NCBI GenBank assembly: GCA_902812455.1
Contig: CADDZH010000021.1
Coordinates: 1 to 58,281 of the forward strand
DNA: 58,281 bases
Reading direction: 5' to 3'
From: Chloroflexota bacterium
GTDB lineage: Bacteria; Chloroflexota; Ktedonobacteria; Ktedonobacterales; Ktedonobacteraceae
Part shown: positions 24,360 to 32,923 of the stretch, one piece after another
How positions within the stretch are numbered: position 1 is the first letter of the stretch
How the letters are laid out: the number at the start of each line of letters is the position of its first letter
The notes under the pieces: generated by a model
The model's input: only the letters and a program-made list of their open reading frames with translations
The model's database searches: none
Told to the model about the DNA's origin: nothing
Made by a program: the position numbers and the translations under genes

Positions 24360-26084
24360 TCAACGCATCATCATTTGTGCTCCATACTGCGCCAGTTGCA
24401 CCAGCCAGAACGGAAGTACCGTGCCCATCGCAAACGTCCCCACAAAGGCCAGGCCCAGGCCGATCCACGTCATCCACACGGCACGAGCACCTTGCCCGTG
24501 ATCGGTCGTATCTTCAATCGCTGCTGCAGGCCTTACCTGGCTCGCCTGTGACGCCGGGGCTGGTTTCACAGCTACGGCTGTCGTAGCTCTTCCACCCGCA
24601 CTTGTCCTAACACTCGTGGGTCGCACCGGGCCCCTTCTAGCGGAAGCCGGAGCAGTTGGTACAGCAGGCGCTGCTGCCAGCACAGGTTCTTTCTCCATGA
24701 ACATGAGCGCGGCGACCCGCAGGTAATAGTACATGCCGAGCACGCTTGCCAGCACGCCAATGATCAAGAGTTCGGGATGGCCCCCAATGAGGGCTGCGTA
24801 GAAGACATAGTACTTGGCGGCAAAGCCTGCCATCGGCGGAAAGCCGGCCAGGGCAAACATGAAGAGGGCCAGCAGGGCGGCCAGCACAGGCTGGCGATAC
24901 CACAGGCCGCGAATATCGCTGTAGCTGTTGCCGCTATTGTCAAGGCGTTCCAGCACTGAGACTATGCCAAAGGCGCCCAGGTTCATGAACGCATAGCAGA
25001 GCAAATAGAAGAGGATGGCAGAGATGCCAACAATACCGCCAACCACGACGCCGATCAACAGGTAACCGGCATGAGCAATGCTCGAATAGGCCAGCATGCG
25101 CTTGACATTGCTCTGCACCAGCGCCAGCATATTGCCACCAACAATGGTCAGGATGGTAATAGCCCAGACCACCGGCTCCCAATCCAGTCTTACATAGAAG
25201 AAAGCAATATCGAAGACGCGCGCAAAGGCGATGAGCGCGGCAGCTTTGGTGCCAACTGACATGAAGGCCGTTACCGGAGCGGGAGCTCCATCGTAGACAT
25301 CAGGCGTCCAGGCCTGGAAGGGCACAGCCGAGACTTTGAAGGCAAAACCAACCGCCAGCAGGCCCATAGCAACGAGCAGCAGGGTTGGAGCGTGGAACGA
25401 CAGTGTAATGATCGGGGGGAAGGACGGAATAGGAAGACCCTTCTTCAAAAGGAAAGCACGCACACCGCTAAATGATGTGCTGCCCGTCGATGCATAGGTC
25501 AGGGCAATGCCATAGAGCAGGAAAGCAGAGGCGAACGAGCTGAGCAGGAAATACTTCATGCCTGCCTCTTGCGAGCTTTTGCGGACTGTGACGAAACTGC
25601 ACAGGATATAGAGCGCCAGCGAGAGCAGTTCCAGGCCCAGGAAGATCATCAGGAAGCTCGTTGCTGCAGCCAGCAGCATCATGCCCGTCGTTGAGAGCAA
25701 GAAGAGGGCGTAGTATTCGCCCTGGTGGACGAGATTCAGGCGCTTGAGATAGGCGGGCGAGAAGAGTACTCCCATTACACTTGCGCTCAAGATGATGATA
25801 TAGGCATAGAGCGAGCCAGCATCCGAGCCGATCATCTGGTTGAAGGCGGTCTGCTGATCTCCGGCCACAAACAGGACAATCGTAGCAGCAAAGGCCACCA
25901 GTAATCCCACCAGGCTCAAGATGGGCAGAACCATAAAATTGGCTGCGCCTCTCTCTTTCAGGCTTCTCCCCGTTTGCGGCAGCACGAGGTCTGTGATCAT
26001 GACCAGCAGAGCCGTAATCGCCAGCGCCAGCTCCGGCGCAATGCGTCCCCAATCGGCTGCTGTGACTGTATATGTAAATGTCAT
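24360..26084 (-). CDS. nuoN: NADH-quinone oxidoreductase subunit N
   Basis: A protein of 574 residues, an antiporter-like proton-pumping membrane subunit of complex I. It has the conserved lysine helices (FKVSAVPFQAWTPDVYDGAP, KRMLAYSSIAHAGY). Compared with typical NuoN (about 480) it is long because a Pro/Ala/Arg/Thr-rich segment of roughly 65 residues (starting after MEKEPVLAAAPAVPTAP) lies between the last two helices. It is the final gene of the operon, six bases after nuoM. Confidence 0.96.
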   Translation of the reverse strand: MTFTYTVTAADWGRIAPELALAITALLVMITDLVLPQTGRSLKERGAANFMVLPILSLVGLLVAFAATIVLFVAGDQQTAFNQMIGSDAGSLYAYIIILSASVMGVLFSPAYLKRLNLVHQGEYYALFLLSTTGMMLLAAATSFLMIFLGLELLSLALYILCSFVTVRKSSQEAGMKYFLLSSFASAFLLYGIALTYASTGSTSFSGVRAFLLKKGLPIPSFPPIITLSFHAPTLLLVAMGLLAVGFAFKVSAVPFQAWTPDVYDGAPAPVTAFMSVGTKAAALIAFARVFDIAFFYVRLDWEPVVWAITILTIVGGNMLALVQSNVKRMLAYSSIAHAGYLLIGVVVGGIVGISAILFYLLCYAFMNLGAFGIVSVLERLDNSGNSYSDIRGLWYRQPVLAALLALFMFALAGFPPMAGFAAKYYVFYAALIGGHPELLIIGVLASVLGMYYYLRVAALMFMEKEPVLAAAPAVPTAPASARRGPVRPTSVRTSAGGRATTAVAVKPAPASQASQVRPAAAIEDTTDHGQGARAVWMTWIGLGLAFVGTFAMGTVLPFWLVQLAQYGAQMMMR

Positions 26085-26089
26085 AGAAC

Positions 26090-27640
26090 TTACCTCACGA
26101 ACGCGCTTCCAAGTACGTTCAGCGTATTGATCACCGACGGCTCCATAATGGAAGTGAATAGCGCGGGCTGGACACCGATATAAAAGATCAAGAGCAATAA
26201 AGGCGAGAGCGATAGGAACTCGCTAAGGCGCATGTCGCTCAGTTTTCCTTTGCGCTCGAGCGAGACGAGCAAGCCTTCCCTTTGTGGCGGGCCTTCCATC
26301 ACGCCCAACACCAGGCGAATGAGATACCACGCTGCCGGCACAATCACAGCAGTGCCCAGGATACCGAATACCTCGTTAGTATGGAAAACGCCAAGCAAGG
26401 CCAGGAACTCTCCGGCAAAGCTATTCAGACCGGGCAGGCCAAGCGATGCCAGGCAGGCGATCATCATTACGGTCGCCATTACCGGGATGCGCCTGGCAAA
26501 GCCACCAAAGTCGCGAATATTGCGGGTGCCGGCGCGCGCTTCAATGAAGCCCACAACCAGGAAGAGGGTACAAATGAGGATGCCGTGATTGATCATTTGC
26601 AAGATGGCGCCCTCGATGCCCTGGGTGTCAAAGGCAAAGATGCCGAGCACGATCAAGCTCAGGTGGCTGATACTGGAGTAAGCCAGCAGGCGTTTGAGAT
26701 CGGTTTGCACGAGCGCGAGCACAGCGCAGTACAGGATACCGATCACTGCCAGGATATTGAACAAGGGGGCCAGAGTGTGGGCCGCCGAAGGGAACAGGGG
26801 CAGGCAGAGGCGCAAAAAGCCATAGGCGCCCGTTTTGGACATAGCGCCTGCCAGCATAGCTGTGATAGGGGTTGGCGCCTCTGTATACGCATCGGGCAGC
26901 CAGTTATGGAATGGGACGAGCGGCACTTTGACGGCAAAGGCGGCAGCAAAGGCTAAGAATATCCATACCTGCGCGCCGCTATTGATCGTCCCGCTCAGCA
27001 GTGTTGCCAGATCAAGCGAGTAGGAACCGCCGGTGATTTGCTGGTGATAATACCCAAGGGCAATGATGCCTGCCAGCATGAGCAGGCTGCCTACAGAAGT
27101 ATAGAGGATGAACTTGAATGCAGCGTAAAGACGCCGCTCGCCGCCCCAACTGCCAACCAGGAAATAGGCAGGGATCAACATCACTTCCCAGAAGATGTAG
27201 AACAGGAAGAGGTTGGTAGAGAGAAATACACCCAGAATCCCGCACTCCAGGAGCAGCATGAAGGCCATGTAGTTCTTCACGTTCTGCTCGATGCCAAATG
27301 ATGCTGAGATGCATACGAGCGCCAGCAGGGCAGTCAGGGTCACGAGGAACAGGCTGATGCCATCGACTCCCAGGCTATAGTTGATGCCCAGGCCCGGAAT
27401 CCAGTTTACTCGCTCGTTGAGGAGGAACGTTCCATTCGGCGCAGAGCCAATCACGACCGAAGTCGAGGTTACATTCGCTTCAGCGTAAATCAAGATCAGG
27501 AGCAGGGCGAGCAGCAGCTCAATGGCTGCCACGGCAACGGCTGTCCAGCGTATGGCCTGCACGTATTGCTTTGGAATGAAGAGGAGAGCAATTCCCCCCG
27601 CCAGCGGGAGAAAGACGATAGTCGATAATATCGGAAACAT
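26090..27640 (-). CDS. nuoM: NADH-quinone oxidoreductase subunit M
   Basis: A protein of 516 residues with about 14 helices, an antiporter-like subunit. Key stretches are SLGVDGISLFLVTLT, FYIFWEVMLIPAYFLVGSWG with the essential helix-5 Glu, FHNWLPDAYTEAPTPITAML and KRLLAYSSISHLS. Normal length. Starts four bases after the nuoL stop. Confidence 0.97.
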   Translation of the reverse strand: MFPILSTIVFLPLAGGIALLFIPKQYVQAIRWTAVAVAAIELLLALLLILIYAEANVTSTSVVIGSAPNGTFLLNERVNWIPGLGINYSLGVDGISLFLVTLTALLALVCISASFGIEQNVKNYMAFMLLLECGILGVFLSTNLFLFYIFWEVMLIPAYFLVGSWGGERRLYAAFKFILYTSVGSLLMLAGIIALGYYHQQITGGSYSLDLATLLSGTINSGAQVWIFLAFAAAFAVKVPLVPFHNWLPDAYTEAPTPITAMLAGAMSKTGAYGFLRLCLPLFPSAAHTLAPLFNILAVIGILYCAVLALVQTDLKRLLAYSSISHLSLIVLGIFAFDTQGIEGAILQMINHGILICTLFLVVGFIEARAGTRNIRDFGGFARRIPVMATVMMIACLASLGLPGLNSFAGEFLALLGVFHTNEVFGILGTAVIVPAAWYLIRLVLGVMEGPPQREGLLVSLERKGKLSDMRLSEFLSLSPLLLLIFYIGVQPALFTSIMEPSVINTLNVLGSAFVR

Positions 27641-27644
27641 ACCG

Positions 27645-29645
27645 CTACCCCCTCACAACAACGTACACAATAATCAGCACGACGCCAACAAGGATTGCCA
27701 GGGCGTAGTTGCGCATGTAGCCGGTCTGCAGGCGGCGCAATCCCGCGCTGGTCTTTTGCAAAACCCAGGCAACTCCCCGGCTCCCGCCATCCAGTGTCTC
27801 ACCTTCCAGAATGCTTGTCGCCGTGCGGCCAAACCAGAGCAAGGGCTTGATGAGAATGAACGTCAGAGCCTCATCGACATAATACTTATGGAAGATGAGC
27901 TGGTAGAGCGGGTTCGGATGCTCTTTGTACTGGAAACCCTGCCCGTAGAGTCTCCAGGCCACCAGGATTCCGAGCAGCGCTGCTGCTATGCTCAGGCCGG
28001 TTGAAATCCAGCCAATGCTGAGCGATGTCTCCACCAGCGTATGGACATCGCTGAAAACAGGCGAGAGGAAGTTCGCGAATGGATGCCAACCAGGTGCGCC
28101 AAAGATCGCGAACGAGCCATAGAAGCCGCCGATCACCGAAAGGACGGCCAGAATGATCATTGGAACGGTCATCACTGCCGGCGCCTCATGGATATTGAGG
28201 CGACCACCACGGACTGCCGGGTGCAGCGGCTCCTCTTCCTCCTCGCTCTCCTCGTGCCTGGCGCGCCCGGCTCCACGATAGGTGCCCATAAAGATGCCAA
28301 AGACCAGGCGGAACATGTAGAAAGCGGTCAGGCCTGCTGTGAGAATGCCCATAGCCCACAATACGTAGAAGAGGATGCTGCCGCTTGTCGTTGCCTGGGC
28401 CAACAAGGAGCCAAGTATTTCATCCTTGCTCCAGAAGCCTGAAAACGGAGGAATGCCACTAATGGCCAGAGCCGCGATCAGGAAGGTCCAGAAGCTGATC
28501 GGCAATCTCTGTCTTAAGCCGCCCATCTCGCGCATATCCTGCTCGCCTGCCAGGGCATGGATGACAGCGCCAGCAGCCAGGAACAGGAGGGCCTTAAAGT
28601 AGGCGTGGGTCGTGAGGTGGAAAATACCGGCAGTATAGTTGTGCACGCCCTCACCCATGAACATGTACCCAAGCTGGCTGATGGTTGAATAGGCCAGCAC
28701 ACGCTTGATGTCAAGCTGGAAAAGAGCAATAGTTGCGGCGAAAAGGGCGGTCACGCTGCCAATGATGGCCACAATGGTCAAGGCGACCGGGGCCAGTTCA
28801 AACAGTGGATGGGCGCGAGCCACCAGATAAACGCCGGCTGTGACCATCGTCGCGGCGTGGATCAGCGCGCTCACGGGCGTCGGGCCTTCCATAGCATCGG
28901 GCAGCCACATATAGAGGGGCAATTGCGCCGATTTCGCCGTACAGGCCAGAAACAGGAGCAGGGTAATAGCGATTGATATCACGCTTCCCTGGCTAGACGG
29001 GTTGAGCAGGTTAAATACGCCCGCGGTGCCATTGCTGTTGGTGACATAGTTTAACACACCATATTGCACGAAGATCAGGAAGATGGCGATCATCAGGCCA
29101 AAGTCGCCGATCACGTTGATGACCAGCGCTTTTTGTGCAGCGGCCACTGCCGAGCGCTTCTGGTACCAGAAGCCGATGAGCAAGAATGATGCCAGGCCCA
29201 CCAGGCCCCAGCCGATCAGCAGGAAGAGGAAGTTGTCCGCGCTTACCAGCAGCACCATGGCGAAAATAAAGAAGTTGAGATAGCAGAAATAGCGCCAGAA
29301 GCCAGGATCATCTTCCATGTAGCCTGCGGAATAGATGTGGATGAGCAGGCCAACGCCGGTAACGATCATGAGCATCGTGGCGGATAAGGGATCAAAGAGT
29401 TGCCCGAAGCTCACCTGAAAATTGCCGGAAACCACCCAGGTATAGAACACCTGGTCACTGGTGCGCGATGCGGCAGGCGTGCCAAGCATCGAAAAAAAGC
29501 TGATAACAGCGAAGAGAAAGGCGAGGCCGCATGCTCCCCAGGCTACCGTCAGGACAGCGCCGCGTGAGAATGTGCTGCCGGCCAGGCCCAGAATAATGAA
29601 CCCCAGCAGGGGCATCAAGAGCACCAGGATACTCAAATTTGTCAT
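27645..29645 (-). CDS. nuoL: NADH-quinone oxidoreductase subunit L
   Basis: A protein of 666 residues, the distal antiporter-like subunit with its long C-terminal lateral helix. Motifs are FDPLSATMLMIVTGVGLLIH, LLIGWGLVGLASFLLIGFW, LPDAMEGPTPVSALIHAATM and KRVLAYSTISQLGYM. A charged insert, including the acidic run EESEEEEEP, lies after FRLVFGIFMGTYRG and before IHEAP, longer than in most homologues. Four bases separate it from nuoK. Confidence 0.97.
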   Translation of the reverse strand: MTNLSILVLLMPLLGFIILGLAGSTFSRGAVLTVAWGACGLAFLFAVISFFSMLGTPAASRTSDQVFYTWVVSGNFQVSFGQLFDPLSATMLMIVTGVGLLIHIYSAGYMEDDPGFWRYFCYLNFFIFAMVLLVSADNFLFLLIGWGLVGLASFLLIGFWYQKRSAVAAAQKALVINVIGDFGLMIAIFLIFVQYGVLNYVTNSNGTAGVFNLLNPSSQGSVISIAITLLLFLACTAKSAQLPLYMWLPDAMEGPTPVSALIHAATMVTAGVYLVARAHPLFELAPVALTIVAIIGSVTALFAATIALFQLDIKRVLAYSTISQLGYMFMGEGVHNYTAGIFHLTTHAYFKALLFLAAGAVIHALAGEQDMREMGGLRQRLPISFWTFLIAALAISGIPPFSGFWSKDEILGSLLAQATTSGSILFYVLWAMGILTAGLTAFYMFRLVFGIFMGTYRGAGRARHEESEEEEEPLHPAVRGGRLNIHEAPAVMTVPMIILAVLSVIGGFYGSFAIFGAPGWHPFANFLSPVFSDVHTLVETSLSIGWISTGLSIAAALLGILVAWRLYGQGFQYKEHPNPLYQLIFHKYYVDEALTFILIKPLLWFGRTATSILEGETLDGGSRGVAWVLQKTSAGLRRLQTGYMRNYALAILVGVVLIIVYVVVRG

Positions 29646-29649
29646 ATGA

Positions 29650-29958
29650 CTAGCCCCGTAATACGTTCATGTCGTCTACATCAATATCGCGGCGGGTGCG
29701 GAAGATGGAGACGATAATGGCCAGGCCGACCACTACTTCGGCTGCGGCAACTGTGAGGACGAGAAAGACAAACATCTGCCCGTCAGCCGAATCGAGGTAG
29801 CGAGAGCCGGCCACAAACGAGAGATTTACCGCGTTGAGCATTAATTCGATGGACATAAAAATAACGAGCGGGTTGCGCCGGACGAGCACGCCAACGACCC
29901 CTATGGTAAATAAAATAGCGCTCACAATCAGGTATGATGATAACGGTATTGGTGGCAT
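29650..29958 (-). CDS. nuoK: NADH-quinone oxidoreductase subunit K
   Basis: A protein of 102 residues with three helices. The buried carboxylates of the proton path are seen in [13 protein letters not shown] and [15 protein letters not shown]. It is the normal size, placed between nuoJ and nuoL as is usual. Confidence 0.96.
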   Translation of the reverse strand: MPPIPLSSYLIVSAILFTIGVVGVLVRRNPLVIFMSIELMLNAVNLSFVAGSRYLDSADGQMFVFLVLTVAAAEVVVGLAIIVSIFRTRRDIDVDDMNVLRG

Positions 29959-29965
29959 ATGCTTC

Positions 29966-30502
29966 CTACGCCTTTCTACCCAGCACTAGCGCTCCCAGGA
30001 GAGCTACGACGATCAAGAGGCTGGTCACCTCGAACGGAAATGCGAAGCCGTGAAACAGGGCCAGCCCGAACGCCTGGGTGTTGCCCTGCGTATTGACAAC
30101 GTGTGAAAGGCTGTTGGCTCCCGTTGTCACTGCCCTGCTATCGATGGCTGTGCCGGTGAAGAGCAAGTAGCTCAGCGCCCCTACAAGCACCAGCCCTAAG
30201 AAGCCCGCAACCCAGCGCTGCCAGGGAATGCGATCGGCTGGTTCTGTATCGCTGGCCTCACTTGCCAGCATGGTGACCACGAAGAGAAACAGCACCATGA
30301 TGGCCCCGGCATAGATCAGGATTTGCACAATGGCGATAAACATGGCGCCGAGCTGCAGGTAAAAGAGGGCCAGGAACAGCAGGGTGAGGATCAGGCTCAA
30401 GGCGCTATAGACAGCATTTCTGAAGGTTATGACGCCGATAGCAGAAAGTGTGCTGGCGACTGCCAGCACAAAGAAGGATATCTGAAACTCGGTAACTGTC
30501 AT
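29966..30502 (-). CDS. nuoJ: NADH-quinone oxidoreductase subunit J
   Basis: A protein of 178 residues with five helices, including [25 protein letters not shown], the conserved third helix whose pi-bulge links the quinone site to the antiporters. ATG at 30502 overlaps the nuoI stop (ATGA), so translation is coupled; a GTG nine bases earlier is the alternative. Confidence 0.95.
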   Translation of the reverse strand: MTVTEFQISFFVLAVASTLSAIGVITFRNAVYSALSLILTLLFLALFYLQLGAMFIAIVQILIYAGAIMVLFLFVVTMLASEASDTEPADRIPWQRWVAGFLGLVLVGALSYLLFTGTAIDSRAVTTGANSLSHVVNTQGNTQAFGLALFHGFAFPFEVTSLLIVVALLGALVLGRKA

Positions 30503-31152
30503 CGCTCCCACAACTCCTTTTCCTGCTCCTGCTCGAACTTGCGCCGATCCTCGTCCTGCTCTTCATCGACCAGCAGCACCGGCTCCTCGGTGCGAATATC
30601 GCCGAGGCCAATGGCGGCTGCGCTTGCCTGAGAGCCGTCAAAGACCTTACGCTCCTGTGGCACAGGCTGTGGCGCTTCAGCCTCGGGAGGCGGCGGCTCA
30701 AACCAGTCTGCGGCTGAGCCAATGGTGGCCTGGCCTGGCGGTTCGAGCAGTTGCTCTTTATGGTAGATCATATCCTCTGGATAAAACGAAGCCAGTTTAT
30801 AGATACGCTCCAGCGTGATTGCGCCGGTGGGACATGCCGCCTCGCAGTAGCCACAGAAGATGCAGCGCAGCATGTTAACATCGAAGACTCTGGCATAGCG
30901 CTCGCCAGGAGAGACGCGGTTCTCTTCGCTGTTTTCTTCGGCTTCGATGTAGATCGCATCAGCGGGGCACGCTCCCGCGCAGAGGAAGCAGCCGACGCAG
31001 CGTTCCAGGCCGTTCTCGTAGCGATGCAGGACATGGCGGCCACGAAAACGCGGCGGCAACTCACGCTCCTGCTCCGGGAACGAGACCGTTGTTGGCTTCT
31101 TGCCCATATTTTTAAGGGTTGTTGCCAGCCCTTTAAGTATGTCTAAAGACAT
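30499..31152 (-). CDS. nuoI: NADH-quinone oxidoreductase subunit I
   Basis: A protein of 217 residues with two [4Fe-4S] ferredoxin motifs (CVGCFLCAGACP and CIFCGYCEAACP) that carry clusters N6a and N6b. A Pro/Glu-rich C-terminal tail of about 80 residues, ending in the charged [16 protein letters not shown], is longer than in textbook NuoI. AAGGAG eight bases before ATG at 31152 fixes the start; that site lies only a few bases after the stop of the inserted PIN gene. Confidence 0.95.
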   Translation of the reverse strand: MSLDILKGLATTLKNMGKKPTTVSFPEQERELPPRFRGRHVLHRYENGLERCVGCFLCAGACPADAIYIEAEENSEENRVSPGERYARVFDVNMLRCIFCGYCEAACPTGAITLERIYKLASFYPEDMIYHKEQLLEPPGQATIGSAADWFEPPPPEAEAPQPVPQERKVFDGSQASAAAIGLGDIRTEEPVLLVDEEQDEDRRKFEQEQEKELWER

Positions 31153-31162
31153 GATGTGCTCC

Positions 31163-31630
31163 TTATGATGGCTCTTCTGTCTTCCTATCTGATACCAAAT
31201 CATCTAGAACCAGTATTGTTAGATTCGGCAAAGAAGGTAATCTCTTGTCATTCGTCAGAAAGAATTTTGCACCTTCGGAAATAGCTGTTGCCATCTGAAT
31301 TGCATCGGGTGTGCGAACGTTATGAAAAGCTCGCAGCCGTGCAGCTTCTTCTGCAATATCTTGATCGAGTAAAAGAGTTTTTATTCCTTTTGTTTTAAAA
31401 AGCAAGTCACGATATCTATTGGCTAGCTCTGCATCTCCATTTCTCGTTGGATAAATAAGTACTTCAAGGAGCGTTACAACAGAGGTAACAATAGCAATCT
31501 CACCTCGTCCTATTGCCTCAAAAAAAGCATCAACAATGCCAAAATAGTTAGCGGCTTCTTCCGTATAGTAGATAAAAGGTGATGTATCTAATCCTACTTT
31601 TTGTCCCCGGAGCGAATCTATCCATCCCAT
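31163..31630 (-). CDS. PIN-domain toxin (VapC-like ribonuclease)
   Basis: A protein of 155 residues with a PIN fold. Acidic metal-binding residues are in place: Asp15 (KVGLDTSPFIYY), Glu56 (TLLEVLIYP), Asp109 (VRTPDAIQMATA) and Asp128 (FLTNDKRLP). PIN toxins cut tRNA, rRNA or mRNA. GAGGAG before the ATG supports the start, which overlaps the end of the antitoxin gene by 13 bp. It is inside the complex I operon, on the same strand, ten bases from nuoI. The region is AT-richer than flanking nuo genes, in keeping with acquisition. Confidence 0.9.
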   Translation of the reverse strand: MGWIDSLRGQKVGLDTSPFIYYTEEAANYFGIVDAFFEAIGRGEIAIVTSVVTLLEVLIYPTRNGDAELANRYRDLLFKTKGIKTLLLDQDIAEEAARLRAFHNVRTPDAIQMATAISEGAKFFLTNDKRLPSLPNLTILVLDDLVSDRKTEEPS

Positions 31631-31839
31631 GAATTGCGCTCCTCGTCGATGTACTTTTCCACATCAACGCCTTTCCAGAGTTCTTTCGCAAATCCTCTGA
31701 ATTCTCTGACATCGTGCTCAGGCTGCTTTTCTGCCTGGCGACGGATGAGAGTCGCTAAGTCTGCCAGCAGCCGGAGCTGGTCTTTATAAGAGAGGCGCTG
31801 AACCTGGTTAAGCACCTCGTCATAGATTGTGGTTATCAT
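31618..31839 (-). CDS. Antitoxin partner of the PIN toxin
   Basis: A protein of 73 residues. An N-terminal helical region (IYDEVLNQVQRLSYKDQLRLLADLA) is followed by a charged C-terminal tail (KELWKGVDVEKYIDEERNSW) of the kind that plugs the PIN active site. No clear DNA-binding motif is seen, although its upstream region has its own promoter. ATG at 31839 has GGAGGG five bases before. The assignment rests on size, overlap and pairing. Confidence 0.75.
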   Translation of the reverse strand: MITTIYDEVLNQVQRLSYKDQLRLLADLATLIRRQAEKQPEHDVREFRGFAKELWKGVDVEKYIDEERNSWDG

Positions 31840-31880
31840 GAATACCCTCCTTACCATGCTATGGATAATTCCCTAAGGAC

Positions 31881-31910
31881 ATCATATCAATATATACCTG
31901 GGATTCACAA
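31881..31910 (-). promoter_or_regulatory. Promoter of the antitoxin-PIN pair
   Basis: On the minus strand, TTGTGA and TATGAT are 18 bp apart in an AT-rich stretch. Transcription would start about 35 bp before the antitoxin ATG and could continue into nuoI. Confidence 0.5.
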
Positions 31911-32067
31911 GGGGTGCTAATCTGGTGATTACCCATAAGTTTGCGAGAAGCTGCGCAACCATCTTGATATGGATCAGCTTTGCAAGTATCAAGTGATGCG
32001 AAAGGCCTTGAGCCGCTTTGCTGTAAATGCCCAAAAGATATGAGTAATCATCAGTGGAAATGAGTTG

Positions 32068-32418
32068 TTATTCTTCATCCCCTTCGCTGTCGGTATTCAG
32101 AAGTGCATCAACACTAGCTTTCAAGTGAGGAAGATCTTGTATGATTGTGTCCCAAACTCGGTTTGTATTAATCTCAAAATAGCCATGAATCAGGGCATTA
32201 CGCATACCACTGATTTGTTTCCATTCTATTTCTGGATGTTGATTTCTAAATTCTTGCGGAATAGCCCGTGATGCTTCCCCAATAATTTCCATATGATGAA
32301 TAACCCAGGTTTGAATGAGTTCATCCTGATCAAATGCCTCACGACCCCGACTTGCGTATTTCATAATCTTTGTAATGGCTTCCTGCATATCACGCAATCT
32401 CTCATTGATATCTCTCAT
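32068..32418 (-). CDS. hepT: HEPN-domain toxin (HepT family)
   Basis: A protein of 116 residues, all helical, with the HEPN RNase motif R-x4-H-x-Y as RNALIHGY (Arg73, His78, Tyr80). In HepT/MntA systems HepT is an RNase that is neutralised by AMPylation of the motif tyrosine. Its start overlaps the end of the nucleotidyltransferase by four bases. It ends with an acidic tail (NTDSEGDEE). Its position inside the nuo operon is unusual. Confidence 0.92.
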   Translation of the reverse strand: MRDINERLRDMQEAITKIMKYASRGREAFDQDELIQTWVIHHMEIIGEASRAIPQEFRNQHPEIEWKQISGMRNALIHGYFEINTNRVWDTIIQDLPHLKASVDALLNTDSEGDEE

Positions 32419-32708
32419 AGGGCGATTGCCTCTTTCAGAACGCGCTCACGGATACGTTTTCGCAAGCTATCTTCTGTCACTACATCTACACTACATCCGA
32501 GCAGCTCCTGAAGATCCATCAGCAATCCGCCAATATCAAAGAGGGTGCGTCCTGGTTCCATATCGACCAGGAAATCGACATCACTTGCAGCATCAGCTTC
32601 CCTTCGCGCAATTGAGCCGAAGACACGTACATTGTAAGCGCCATATTTTTCCGCGATGCCAAGAATATCCTCACGTTTTTCTTGCAAGAGGTCTTCGAGA
32701 GATACCAT
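32415..32708 (-). CDS. mntA: Minimal nucleotidyltransferase antitoxin (MntA family)
   Basis: A protein of 97 residues with the GSx10DxD motif of pol-beta-type minimal nucleotidyltransferases (Gly31-Ser32, Asp43, Asp45 in SDVDFLVDM). It is expected to AMPylate the HEPN partner next to it. A good ribosome site (AGGAGG) lies upstream. The 215-bp spacer to nuoH has no other gene; a TAAAAT box about 40 bp upstream might provide an independent promoter but its -35 is poor. Confidence 0.92.
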   Translation of the reverse strand: MVSLEDLLQEKREDILGIAEKYGAYNVRVFGSIARREADAASDVDFLVDMEPGRTLFDIGGLLMDLQELLGCSVDVVTEDSLRKRIRERVLKEAIAL

Positions 32709-32923
32709 TACAAGCCACCTCCTAATGTATCAAGCCACTGGCCTGTACAAATTTTACCACAGACACCTCTTCATGAACATAGATAACACGCTGGTGATTG
32801 CCCATATCTTTCTATCCCCGCCTCGCAGGCAGATCGCAAAGGATCGTCCTCTGGTGTGAGGCGCATCGCCTACTTTAGCACTTCCTGGTACGTTGGCATA
32901 GGTTGTCTCCTGAATGCATGGTG

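Noticed and set aside
32709..32923. Additional small gene in the nuoH-mntA spacer
   Set aside because: Frames there are short, lack a ribosome site and differ from local codon use.
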